Source of the DNA: DAITMV01 sp046318595
Lineage (GTDB): Bacteria > Pseudomonadota > Gammaproteobacteria > Burkholderiales > Burkholderiaceae_B
DNA: 64,000 nt
NCBI GenBank assembly: GCA_046318595.1
Contig: JBKCTV010000010.1
Location: forward strand, 1 to 64,000
Reading direction: 5' to 3'
The translations under genes and the position numbers were made by a program. Positions 56,063 through 64,000 of this stretch are shown piece by piece (positions within the stretch are counted from its first letter, which is position 1; each line of letters begins with the position of its first letter). The notes below the pieces were generated by a model that searched no databases, was not told the DNA's origin, and saw only the letters and a list, made by a program, of their open reading frames with translations.

Positions 56063-56170
56063 GAAGAACTCCGTTGAGGGCGGCAAGAGCCCGATCAATA
56101 ACCCCTCATTATAACCTGTCGGCCTGCTATGCGCCTTTCAAGCCGGCAAGCCTGAAAACCGGCGCACGGT

Positions 56171-57940
56171 TCACGAATGACCCACCAGGCGGCCATGCAA
56201 CACGGCATGCCGCAGCGCACCGGTTTGCGGCAGAAGATGATGCACGAAAAACCGGACGACGAGACCTTTCCGCGAAAGAAAATCGCTATCCGTGGCAAGA
56301 GGCGGTTGCCGAACACCCGCTGCCCACGCTTTGGTCAAGGACCAGGCCCCCAGAACCACACCACTCATCCGCAGGAAAGGCACGGCCCCGGCAAACGCGG
56401 TATTGATATCGTCGTGATAACGCACGCACAAATACTCGGCACATGCCCGCCAATCTGCGGCGGCCGCCTGTAGCCCCTCGGCCAGCGGGAGAGCTTCTTC
56501 ATGCACGCCGCCCAGGGCATTAAGCTCAGTTACGGTCGCCTCCAGCATACCCAGCAGATGATGCACCGTCGCGGCCTGATCGCGTACTGTTTTCCGGCTC
56601 AGCAGATCGTTTGCCTGAATGGCAGTGGTGCCTTCGTAAATCGGCAAAATACGGGCATCGCGATAGTACTGCGCAGCGCCGATTTCCTCGATATACCCAG
56701 CTCCACCATGGACCTGCAAAGCCATCGACGCCACCTCCACGGCCATCTCGGTCGAGCAGCCTTTGACGATCGGCACGAGAAACTCGTATACCGTTTTTGC
56801 TTGTCGGCGAACCGCCGGCTCGTCGGCGTGCTGCGCCACATCATGCTGATAGGCAGCCCAGCAGGCCAGCGCGCGCGCCGCCTCGACCGAGGCCTGCATC
56901 GTCAGCAGCAAACGCTTGATATCCGGATGCTGAGCGATCGGCACCGGCTGGTCGCTGCTACCATCCACCGGCCGCGACTGCACCCGCTCGCGGGCATAGT
57001 CGAGCGCCTGTTGATAAGCCCGGTCGGCGATACCGATGCCCTGCAGACCGACGGCGAAACGCGCCGCGTTCATCATGACGAACATGTATTGCAAACCGGC
57101 GTTTTCCTGACCGATCAGTTCACCGACGGCACCGTCAAAAGCCAGCACCGCCGTTGGACTGGCATGAATACCGAGCTTGTGTTCGATCGAGCGGCAAAAA
57201 ACCGCGTTGCGTTCGCCCAGCGTTTCATCGGCCGCGATCAACAATTTCGGCACGATGAACAGCGACAAGCCCTTGACGCCAAGCGGCGCATCGGGGGTAC
57301 GCGCCAATACGAGATGAATGATGTTGGCCGCCAAGTCGTGGTCGCCATAGGTGATGAAGATTTTCTGACCTGTCAGCCGGTAGCTGCCATCGGCCTGCGG
57401 AACGGCACGCGTTTGCACCTGCGCCAAGTCGGAACCGGCCTGCGGCTCGGTCAAATTCATCGTCCCGGTCCACTCCCCAGCGATCAGCCTCGGAATATAG
57501 CGCTGCTTTTGGGTGTGGCTACCGGCGGTCAGCAAGGCTTCGATCGCGCCATCGGTCAACAGCGGGCACAGCGCGAACGACAGGTTGGCGGCATTGATGT
57601 TTTCCATGCAAGCGCCGGCCAGGAACTTCGGCAAAGCCTGACCACCAAACTCCACGGGATGCTGCAAACCTTGCCAGCCACCGCCGGTGTAAGCGTCGAA
57701 AGCCGCCTTGAAGCCGCTCGGCATGTGGACATCGCCGTCGACCCAGCGGGCGCCCTGCCGGTCGCCAACGGCATTGAGCGGTGCCAGCAAGTCGCTGGCC
57801 AGTTTGCCGTTCTCGGCGAGGACCGCCGCAAATGTGAGGGGATTGAGATCTTCGCCCCCGGGCCAACGGCGAATGTCGCTCGGCGCCAGAAGATGCTCGA
57901 AAAGAAATAAGTAGTCGGCGGTTGGCGCGCTGTAAGACAT
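56171..57940 (-). CDS. Acyl-CoA dehydrogenase
   Basis: A 589-residue flavoenzyme of fatty-acid or branched-acyl oxidation. FAD/substrate stretches are MNLTEPQAGSDLAQVQTRA and YRLTGQKIFITYGDHDLA. The catalytic glutamate is in ILPIYEGTTAIQANDLL, and a C-terminal extension of about 130 residues is typical of this long subgroup. The ATG at 57940 has GAGAGG about 10 bases upstream. It lies 71 bases downstream of etfA, whose product pair accepts its electrons. Confidence 0.95.
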   Translation of the reverse strand: MSYSAPTADYLFLFEHLLAPSDIRRWPGGEDLNPLTFAAVLAENGKLASDLLAPLNAVGDRQGARWVDGDVHMPSGFKAAFDAYTGGGWQGLQHPVEFGGQALPKFLAGACMENINAANLSFALCPLLTDGAIEALLTAGSHTQKQRYIPRLIAGEWTGTMNLTEPQAGSDLAQVQTRAVPQADGSYRLTGQKIFITYGDHDLAANIIHLVLARTPDAPLGVKGLSLFIVPKLLIAADETLGERNAVFCRSIEHKLGIHASPTAVLAFDGAVGELIGQENAGLQYMFVMMNAARFAVGLQGIGIADRAYQQALDYARERVQSRPVDGSSDQPVPIAQHPDIKRLLLTMQASVEAARALACWAAYQHDVAQHADEPAVRRQAKTVYEFLVPIVKGCSTEMAVEVASMALQVHGGAGYIEEIGAAQYYRDARILPIYEGTTAIQANDLLSRKTVRDQAATVHHLLGMLEATVTELNALGGVHEEALPLAEGLQAAAADWRACAEYLCVRYHDDINTAFAGAVPFLRMSGVVLGAWSLTKAWAAGVRQPPLATDSDFLSRKGLVVRFFVHHLLPQTGALRHAVLHGRLVGHS

Positions 57941-58011
57941 ACGATCATCCTCTCGGTTCCGAACCCAGGGCAACCCGGCAAAACGACCCGGCCGGTTGAC
58001 TCAAAAATGCT

Positions 58012-58941
58012 TTACAGCTTGGCGGTCAACTCCGGCACCAGCTCATGAAAATCGCCGATCAGCCCATAATCGGCCATCCCGAAAATGGGGGCTTCGGCAT
58101 CTTTGTTGATCGCAACGATCACCTTGGAATCTTTCATACCGGCCAGATGCTGAATCGCCCCGGAAATGCCGACGGCAATGTAGAGATCGGGGGCAACGAT
58201 CTTGCCGGTTTGCCCGACTTGCCAATCGTTTGGTGCATAACCGGCATCGACCGCCGCGCGCGACGCGCCGATGGCCGCTTGCAGCTTGTCCGCCAAGTGA
58301 CCGAGAATAGCGAAGTTATCGGCCGAGCCGATGCCCCGCCCGCCCGACACGACGATGCGCGCGGCCGTTAACTCAGGGCGCCCGGACACCGCCAGTTCAC
58401 GACCCACGAAAGTGGTGGCGGCAAATGCCGGTGCGATCTGGACGGCTTCGATGGCGCACGGCGCCTGCTCACCGGCGGGTTCGAACGCCGTGGTGCGGAC
58501 CGTGATCACTTTTACGGGATCGCTCGACTGCACGGTGGCCACCACATTACCGGCGTAGATCGGCCGTTCAAAAGTATCGGCGGCAATGACCGCCGTGATG
58601 TCCGATATCTGCGCGACATCGAGTTTAGCCGCAACCCGCGGTAACACGTTTTTACCGAATGCCGTGCTGGGGGCCAGCACATGCGTGTAAGCATTCGGCA
58701 ACAAGGCAGATAACTGGGCGGCGACGTTTTCCGCGGTTTGGTCGGCGAACTGCGTCGCATCGGCCAGCAGCACCTTATCGACGCCGGCCACTTGGCTAGC
58801 GGCCTCCGCCACCGACCGACAGGCACTGCCGGCGACCAGCACATGGACGGACGCCGCTAATTTAAGAGCGGCCGCGATTGCCACGCGGCTGGCGGGCTTG
58901 AGCGTTCGATTATCGTGCTCGGCAAGTACCAGTGCCGTCAT
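58012..58941 (-). CDS. etfA: Electron transfer flavoprotein alpha subunit
   Basis: A 309-residue FAD-binding subunit. The C-terminal FAD domain is intact: AARIVVSGGRGIGSADNFAI, GQTGKIVAPDLYIAVGISGA and HLAGMKDSKVIVAINKDAEA. The N-terminal domain has a Rossmann-like fold. It forms a heterodimer with EtfB and passes electrons from acyl-CoA dehydrogenases to the quinone pool. It starts 10 bases after etfB. Confidence 0.97.
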   Translation of the reverse strand: MTALVLAEHDNRTLKPASRVAIAAALKLAASVHVLVAGSACRSVAEAASQVAGVDKVLLADATQFADQTAENVAAQLSALLPNAYTHVLAPSTAFGKNVLPRVAAKLDVAQISDITAVIAADTFERPIYAGNVVATVQSSDPVKVITVRTTAFEPAGEQAPCAIEAVQIAPAFAATTFVGRELAVSGRPELTAARIVVSGGRGIGSADNFAILGHLADKLQAAIGASRAAVDAGYAPNDWQVGQTGKIVAPDLYIAVGISGAIQHLAGMKDSKVIVAINKDAEAPIFGMADYGLIGDFHELVPELTAKL

Positions 58942-58951
58942 ATGGTTCTCC

Positions 58952-59701
58952 TCAAATGACCTTGGCTTCGTTTTTCAGTTTATCGATCAGCGCAGCGACG
59001 CTGGCGACCACAACACCTGCCTTACGCACCGGCGGATCCGCGACTTTGAGCGTTTTCAGACGCGGCGCCACATCCACGGCAAGCTCGGCCGGTGTCATGG
59101 TCGCGAGCGGCTTTTTCTTGGCTTTCATTATATTGGGCAAGGTGACATAGCGCGGGTCGTTCAAACGCAGGTCGGTGGTGACGATCGCCGGTAAACTCAG
59201 GGCCAATGTTTCCAGGCCGCCGTCGACTTCACGCGTAACAGTGAGCCTGCCCTCGGCCGCAACGACTTTCGATGCGAACGTGGCCTGCGGCCAATCCAGC
59301 AACGCCGCCAGCATCTGGCCGGTCTGATTGCTGTCGTCGTCGATGGCCTGCTTGCCAAGAATGACGAGCTGCGGATTTTCGCGGGCGACGATGGCCTGCA
59401 ACAGCTTGGCAACGGCCAACGGCTGCAGGTTTTCGGCGGACTCGACCAGAATGGCGCGGTCGGCGCCGATCGCCAGGGCCGTGCGCAGCGTTTCCTGGCA
59501 TTGGGCAACTCCGCACGATACGGCGACGACCTCAGTCGCGACACCGGCTTCTTTCAAACGCACCGCCTCTTCGATGGCAATTTCGTCGAACGGGTTCATG
59601 GACATTTTGACGTTGGCGATATCCACATCCGAGCCATCGGTCTTGCAACGCACCTTGACGTTGTAATCCACCACACGCTTGACCGGTACGAGCACTTTCA
59701 T
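58952..59701 (-). CDS. etfB: Electron transfer flavoprotein beta subunit
   Basis: A 249-residue subunit that binds AMP. Signature stretches are MKVLVPVKRVVDYNVKVR, MNPFDEIAIEEAVRLKEAG and LVILGKQAIDDDSNQTGQML. It is the first gene of etfB-etfA-acyl-CoA dehydrogenase, divergent from mltB with 89 bases between the starts. Confidence 0.97.
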   Translation of the reverse strand: MKVLVPVKRVVDYNVKVRCKTDGSDVDIANVKMSMNPFDEIAIEEAVRLKEAGVATEVVAVSCGVAQCQETLRTALAIGADRAILVESAENLQPLAVAKLLQAIVARENPQLVILGKQAIDDDSNQTGQMLAALLDWPQATFASKVVAAEGRLTVTREVDGGLETLALSLPAIVTTDLRLNDPRYVTLPNIMKAKKKPLATMTPAELAVDVAPRLKTLKVADPPVRKAGVVVASVAALIDKLKNEAKVI

Positions 59702-59790
59702 GACTCACCTCGATGAATTCTTATCAGCCGAATTATACGGTTATCCGAAAAAGGCGGGGCGCAGCAGTCGAAGCGTGGGGATGGATTATC

Positions 59791-60897
59791 ATGACAAGAC
59801 GTTTTCAAGCACGCCCCACCATGACAAAAACTTTTCGCCCGACCATCGCCCTGGCCCTGAGTCTGGTCTGTGCCTCACAAGGCGCTTGCGCCGCCCCGCC
59901 CAGTTCCGCACCGAAAAACAGCGTCGTACGACTCGATGACCGCCCCTATGACAGCCGCGACGATGTGCGCAGCTTTGCCCGCGAACTGGCGCAAACACCG
60001 GGCCTGGATGAGGCGATGGTGCTGAATTTGCTGTCGCAGGCGGTCTACCAGCCAAGCGCGGCGAAAGCCATCCTGCCGGCCGCCAGTCCCAACGTCAAAA
60101 ACTGGCAGCGCTACCGCAGCCGTTTCGTCGAACCCTACCGCATCCGCAAAGGGCTGGAGTTCTGGCGTAACCATGCAGATGCGCTTGCCAAGGCCGAAGC
60201 CACCTATGGCGTACCGCAGACGATCATCGTCGCCATCATCGGGGTCGAAACGGTTTATGGCGAACAAACCGGCAACTACCGCACACTCGATGCGTTGACG
60301 ACGCTGGCGTTCGATTATCCGCCCGCACCTCGCGACCGCTCGGCATTTTTTCGTAAAGAGCTGGGCGAGTTTTTTCGGCTGAGCCGCGAAGCCCAGCTCG
60401 ACCCGCTGACGATCCGTGGTTCGTACGCGGGGGCGATCGGCCTCGGACAGTTCATGCCGAGCTCGTGGCGGCAATTCGCCGTCGACGGCAGCGGCGATGG
60501 CCGCATCGACCTGTTTCACAATGCCGACGATACGATTGCCAGCGTAGGCAACTTTCTCGCCAAACACGGCTGGGTCACAGGGGGTTCATGGGTGATCGGC
60601 GCGCTGGTCGAAAACCCGGCGACAGCACAAGCACTTGTGGAATCGGATGTCATTCCGAAATTCACGGCAGCCAACCTCGCCGCATATCAAGTAAAACCCA
60701 CCGAGCCGGTCAGCGTGACGGAAAAATTTGCATTAATCGATTTGCCGAACCGGCAGGCCAGCGGCAAAGACGACCCAACCGAGTATCGGCTGGGACCGCA
60801 GAATTTTTTTGTGATCACACGATACAACCGGGCGAGTTTTTATGCTCTGGCCGTGATCGAACTCGCACAGGCCTTGCAAAACTCACGGAACCGTTAA
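59791..60897 (+). CDS. mltB: Lytic murein transglycosylase B
   Basis: A 368-residue exported peptidoglycan lyase. After a signal sequence (TIALALSLVCASQGACA) the family 103 catalytic domain has the active glutamate in IIGVETVYGEQTGNYRTLD and GSYAGAIGLGQFMPSSWRQF. The C-terminal tyrosine-rich end FVITRYNRASFYALAVIEL is typical. The cysteines near the signal end do not make a good lipobox, so the protein is probably soluble periplasmic. The ATG at 59791 has GGGG 10 bases upstream; one at 59821 is an alternative giving a shorter signal peptide. Confidence 0.93.
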   Translation: MTRRFQARPTMTKTFRPTIALALSLVCASQGACAAPPSSAPKNSVVRLDDRPYDSRDDVRSFARELAQTPGLDEAMVLNLLSQAVYQPSAAKAILPAASPNVKNWQRYRSRFVEPYRIRKGLEFWRNHADALAKAEATYGVPQTIIVAIIGVETVYGEQTGNYRTLDALTTLAFDYPPAPRDRSAFFRKELGEFFRLSREAQLDPLTIRGSYAGAIGLGQFMPSSWRQFAVDGSGDGRIDLFHNADDTIASVGNFLAKHGWVTGGSWVIGALVENPATAQALVESDVIPKFTAANLAAYQVKPTEPVSVTEKFALIDLPNRQASGKDDPTEYRLGPQNFFVITRYNRASFYALAVIELAQALQNSRNR

Positions 60898-60937
60898 ACT
60901 ATTAAACCCGTTGCACTTGGCACTTGAAACTGCAATA

Positions 60938-61732
60938 ATGAAAATTGCAACCTGGAATGTAAATTCCCTCAAAGTTCGTCTGCCGCATACGCTCGACTGG
61001 TTGGCGAATTCGCGAGTCGACATCCTCGGCCTACAAGAACTCAAACTCACCGACGACGCGTTTCCACGAGCCGCATTGCAAGCAATCGGCTATGACGCCG
61101 TATTCGCGGGACAAAAGACTTACAACGGCGTGGCCATCGTTTACAACAAAGCGACCGTCCCCGAGCCCACCGACGTTCAAGTCAACCTGCCCTCTTACGC
61201 CGACGACAGCCGACGCGTGATTGCCGCGAGTTTCGGCGCACTGCGCTTCGTCAGCGCTTATGTAGTCAACGGCGCCAGTCTTGATTCCGACAAATACGTC
61301 TATAAACTCGCCTGGCTGGATGCGCTGCTGCACGATAGCCGGCAGTGGTTGCAGGACCACCCTGCACTAGCCATCGTCGGCGACTTCAACATCGCCCCGA
61401 CGGACGAGGACGTTTACGATCCTGTGGCATGGGGCGCCCAAGTGCTGTGCTCCCCCGCCGAACGGGAGCGTTATTTCCGGCTGCTTGAGCAGGGCCTGCA
61501 CGATAGCTTCAGGCTGTTCGAGCAGCAACCCAAAACTTATTCCTGGTGGGATTACCGGCAATTGGGGTTTCAGAAAAACAAAGGTTTACGCATCGACCAT
61601 ATTTTGTTGTCCGACGCCTTGAAGCCTTACTGCACGGGCTGTGCTGTCGACCGTGCACCGCGTAAAAAGCCACAGCCGTCGGATCATGCGCCGGTCATCG
61701 CGAGCTTGACGGGCTATTCGCCGCTTCGCTGA
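60938..61732 (+). CDS. xth: Exodeoxyribonuclease III
   Basis: A 264-residue endonuclease/exonuclease/phosphatase-fold enzyme that cuts at abasic sites. Motifs are KIATWNVNSLKVRLPH, GLQELKLTDDAFP, IVGDFNIAPTDEDVYD, GLRIDHILLSD and QPSDHAPVIA. The ATG at 60938 gives the family start; nine residues upstream in frame do not match. It follows mltB by 40 bases. Confidence 0.97.
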   Translation: MKIATWNVNSLKVRLPHTLDWLANSRVDILGLQELKLTDDAFPRAALQAIGYDAVFAGQKTYNGVAIVYNKATVPEPTDVQVNLPSYADDSRRVIAASFGALRFVSAYVVNGASLDSDKYVYKLAWLDALLHDSRQWLQDHPALAIVGDFNIAPTDEDVYDPVAWGAQVLCSPAERERYFRLLEQGLHDSFRLFEQQPKTYSWWDYRQLGFQKNKGLRIDHILLSDALKPYCTGCAVDRAPRKKPQPSDHAPVIASLTGYSPLR

Positions 61733-61743
61733 CGAGCACCGGA

Positions 61744-61793
61744 TTGTTTTTTTAGAAACATTTGTTGTTTTTTTCTAAACAATGTTTTATAGT
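61744..61793 (+). promoter_or_regulatory. Promoter with two tandem operator sites for the Xre/RES operon
   Basis: Two 17-base direct repeats, TTGTTTTTTTAGAAACA (61744-61760) and TTGTTTTTTTCTAAACA (61765-61781), differ at two positions. They are offset by 21 bases, two helical turns. TTTAGAAA and TTTCTAAA also form an 8-bp inverted repeat (61751-61758, 61772-61779). A sigma-70 promoter overlaps the second site: TTGTTT 61765-61770, 17-base spacer, TATAGT 61788-61793. Antitoxin binding here would block transcription; that is inference. Confidence 0.7.
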
Positions 61794-61822
61794 GGGTTTG
61801 ATGTATTGATACATGGAACCGC

Positions 61823-62218
61823 ATGGGCGTTCTGCTCGATCAACCCATTCCGCCCTCCAACGACCGGGGCGCATTGGCCAAAATGGTCATGACGCTGCTC
61901 GATCTGTGGCAGCTACCCACCGCCGATCAGGCGGTCCTGCTGGGCATCGCCCCAAGTAACCGGGCCACGCTGAACCGCTATCGGAAAGGCGACCCGATCG
62001 GCACAAGCCCCGATCAGTTCGAGCGCGTCGGACATCTGCTGGGCATTCACAAAAACCTGCGCCTGCTGTTCCCGCACAACCGCGAATTGGCCTATCGCTG
62101 GATGAGTACGCGTAATAAAGCCTTCGATAACCTCACGCCGGTCGATGTCGCCCGACAGTGGAATTTCGTCGGCCTGCTGATGGTTCGCTCCTACCTGGAC
62201 CGGGCACGCGGCAATTGA
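61823..62218 (+). CDS. Xre/MbcA/ParS family antitoxin
   Basis: A 131-residue protein with an N-terminal helix-turn-helix-like region (LWQLPTADQAVLLGIAPSNR, LNRYRKGDPI) and the C-terminal MbcA/ParS toxin-binding domain (NRELAYRWMSTRNKAFDNLT, PVDVARQWNFVGLLMVRSYL). Such proteins neutralise RES-domain NAD-degrading toxins and repress their own operon. A two-site operator lies upstream. Its stop overlaps the likely TTG start of the toxin. Confidence 0.92.
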   Translation: MGVLLDQPIPPSNDRGALAKMVMTLLDLWQLPTADQAVLLGIAPSNRATLNRYRKGDPIGTSPDQFERVGHLLGIHKNLRLLFPHNRELAYRWMSTRNKAFDNLTPVDVARQWNFVGLLMVRSYLDRARGN

Positions 62219-62961
62219 AAAACGCGCCGCTCGACGAGGGTTTGTTCGCTAGCATGCGTTTGATCGACGTGCGGCAGGATGTTTTTCGCAATATCGTCTC
62301 CCTGCGCGAATCGCAAAACCTATTCGACGACTTGACAGACGATCCGGCGCAGTGGGCACTGGCGCAGGAAGTGGAGGATGCGGTCAAACCACCACCCTAT
62401 GTTTCGGACAAACCGGCGATTCACCGCCCTTTCGAGGATGCTGCCTGGTTCAACGCCATCGAATGGCCTTTCCGGCATTGGCAGCGCAGCCGTTTTTCGG
62501 ATGGCACGTTTGGTGTCTGGTATGGCTCGGAAACGCTCAAGACGACCGTCTACGAGACGGCCTACCATTGGCTGCATGGTTTGCTGCACGACGCCGGCTT
62601 CGATCAAGACGGCATCATGGCCGACCGCAAGGTGTATACCGTGAACTGCACCGCCGCCCTGCTGGACTGCCGGCCGGCACTCAGCACCCACCCCGATTTG
62701 TTACACAAGACCGATTACGGCTACCCGCAGGCAGTGGGATCCCGGATTCACCGCGAAGGCCACCCTGGCTTGCTGACGCGCTCCGCGCGCGACGCCTCGG
62801 GCAACAACTACGCGATTTTCAACCCGGCGGTGTTGTCCGGCCCCAGGCATTGCTGCTATCTGACTTATCGGCTGAACCAGGGCCGGATTCTGATCGAAAA
62901 AACGCCAGGTCGATCATGGCTAGAGTTATGCCTAGAAGACTTCACGACGACGCGCGTTTGA
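62215..62961 (+). CDS. RES domain toxin
   Basis: A 248-residue protein with a RES domain: RFSDGTFGVWYGSETLKTTV followed by YETAYHW and the closing ILIEKTPGRSW. RES toxins of this type are NAD+ phosphorylases or ADP-ribosyl-like enzymes that deplete NAD. The TTG at 62215 overlaps the antitoxin stop (TTGA); an ATG at 62254 is the alternative start. The end overlaps a convergent gene by 20 bases. Confidence 0.88.
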   Translation: MKNAPLDEGLFASMRLIDVRQDVFRNIVSLRESQNLFDDLTDDPAQWALAQEVEDAVKPPPYVSDKPAIHRPFEDAAWFNAIEWPFRHWQRSRFSDGTFGVWYGSETLKTTVYETAYHWLHGLLHDAGFDQDGIMADRKVYTVNCTAALLDCRPALSTHPDLLHKTDYGYPQAVGSRIHREGHPGLLTRSARDASGNNYAIFNPAVLSGPRHCCYLTYRLNQGRILIEKTPGRSWLELCLEDFTTTRV

Positions 62962-64000
62962 CCTCGAACTTTGCCGCCACATGTGTGCCTTCGAGCCCAT
63001 TCAGGCGCTGCACCTGAATGGCTAAATTCAGACCGCTATAAGTCTCATGGCGGAAGCGCTCGTAGACACGCAGCGAAGCAAAATCATAGTTTGCAGGGTC
63101 CTTGGCCAGGGCCAAGGCTTCGTCATACAGTTCATCGGCTCGGCGGACCGCTTCGGCTGAACCAGCCCGACAAGCATTTGCCTGAGCGGTCAAACGGTTG
63201 TATTGCTCAACAACCGAGGGTTTGATGCAATGGCGCTCAGCGAATCGCTGCAGTTTATTTTCATCCAACGACTGTCCTTGCAAGAACCGATGCATTTTTT
63301 CTGTTTCGTCGCGAGACAAAAAATCGAAAGGCGCCTGCTTGCCCAGTTCCTTGTTGGCCATCGAGTCGCTCAGTGAAGACAGCGTGGGATGCTCCACCTC
63401 ATAGTAGGCGTCCTTGGTCAGAAAACCGCCTTCGGTCGGCAGCTCGAACCGAGCCAAGGCACTTTTATTGTAAAGGCTGGCTTCGGCGCGCGCCACTTCC
63501 ATGTTGAAAGCAAAACCATCACCAAAACTAAAAGCTTCTTTGACAGGCCGCCAGCCACCCGCGGCGAAAGCGCTCAAATTGCTTTCCCGACCGATCACCT
63601 CGCGCTGGATGCGAATGTAACCGGATGCTTCTACCGTTGAACGGCGATTTCTGGGTTGGTAGTGACCCAGAAAACCGGCTGACAAGGAAACCGCAGCGAG
63701 GTTTTCGTGACCAGGGACCGCTGCGCCAAAGTTAGTTTCGGTGGAGCCAGAATACGTGACGCTGAACTCCTGCGTCTTGTCGACGACGCTCACCGACAAA
63801 TCAGGAAACTCTGCCAATAATGTTTCGAGTACCGTGGTTTCGACTGACCCGTACTCGGGAGAGGCTTGCAGCGTCAGCAACCTGGCCTGCAACGCTGCTA
63901 GGGTTTGAGGACAGGGCTCGCCTTTTTCGTCTTTGACGAGTTGCAAGCTGCCATTCTGATCTCGACGGTAATAGGGTGTTTTAGTTTTGAGTGGAAGGCG
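62942..64000 (-). CDS. C-terminal part of a large protein of unknown function (5' end outside window)
   Basis: At least 352 codons are open on the minus strand from 64000, where the frame reads RLPLKTKTPYYRRDQNGSL, down to a stop at 62942. A TTG at 63946 is in frame but the coding clearly continues upstream, so the gene is cut by the window. The protein is not recognised. It has several polar stretches (ESNLSAFAAGGWRPVKEAF, MANKELGKQAPFDFLSRDE), a Gln/Glu/Ala-rich helical C-terminus and no membrane segment. One counted line (63481-63540) is 28/60 GC, AT-richer than core genes. It may belong with the other accessory genes. Confidence 0.6.
   Translation of the reverse strand, partial: RLPLKTKTPYYRRDQNGSLQLVKDEKGEPCPQTLAALQARLLTLQASPEYGSVETTVLETLLAEFPDLSVSVVDKTQEFSVTYSGSTETNFGAAVPGHENLAAVSLSAGFLGHYQPRNRRSTVEASGYIRIQREVIGRESNLSAFAAGGWRPVKEAFSFGDGFAFNMEVARAEASLYNKSALARFELPTEGGFLTKDAYYEVEHPTLSSLSDSMANKELGKQAPFDFLSRDETEKMHRFLQGQSLDENKLQRFAERHCIKPSVVEQYNRLTAQANACRAGSAEAVRRADELYDEALALAKDPANYDFASLRVYERFRHETYSGLNLAIQVQRLNGLEGTHVAAKFEVKRASS

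Noticed and set aside
56501..57910. 469-codon plus-strand open frame opposite the acyl-CoA dehydrogenase
   Set aside because: Antisense shadow of a gene with full family motifs.

Overview
The window looks like a piece of a betaproteobacterial chromosome, most likely from the order Burkholderiales. The basis is gene order rather than any marker gene. The arrangement fliC-flaG-fliD-fliS-fliT-fliK'-fhlB-ycgR, fliE, fliFGHIJK, fliLMNOPQR is betaproteobacterial. So are ilvI-ilvH-ilvC-psd-pssA-leuA, the ECF sigma/DUF3619/DUF3106/RDD cluster, carA-carB-greA-DUF4149 and rlmE-ftsH-folP-glmM. No rRNA, tRNA, CRISPR array or insertion sequence was recognised. Base composition is moderately GC-rich, with clearly AT-richer islets.

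Layout. Bases 1-18603 hold a nearly continuous flagellar locus: two tandem flagellins (the first cut by the window edge), cap, chaperones, a first FliK-like protein, a stand-alone FlhB-like export switch, a c-di-GMP flagellar brake, then MS ring, switch, export ATPase and export gate. At 18633-25507 come a 1-Cys peroxiredoxin, a degenerate EAL protein that has lost its catalytic motifs, a small glycine-rich membrane protein of unknown function, an HDOD protein, a PAS-PAS-GGDEF-EAL protein and a CDF metal transporter. At 25760-32364, on the minus strand, lies the branched-chain amino acid operon with phosphatidylethanolamine synthesis genes inside it. At 32695-34831 is a small sigma-factor operon. 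At 34935-40680 is the PrkA-YeaH-SpoVR stress operon, whose last gene is an aminotransferase-like protein lacking the PLP lysine.

At 40831-41982 an AT-richer orphan gene encodes a protein whose C-terminal half carries the His-Asp-Gln-Cys arrangement of CE-clan (Ulp1/YopJ-type) cysteine proteases. This is the most interesting gene in the window and is a candidate secreted effector acting on host ubiquitin-like modifiers. Bases 42061-61732 are mostly housekeeping: nitroreductase, TrhO, EttA, GlmM, FolP, FtsH, RlmE, YhbY, GreA, CarA/B, acyl-CoA dehydrogenase with its electron-transfer flavoprotein, MltB and ExoIII. The right end carries an Xre/RES toxin-antitoxin pair with a clear two-site operator, then the 3' end of a large unrecognised gene running off the window.

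How it fits together. The flagellar locus is accompanied by proteins that read or break down c-di-GMP (YcgR, an EAL phosphodiesterase) and by a dead EAL scaffold, which suggests that motility is tied to second-messenger control. The orphan genes sit between conserved operons and are AT-richer where counted. Together with the toxin-antitoxin pair they suggest acquisition by transfer and, for the CE-clan protein, a host-associated life style. That last point is inference.
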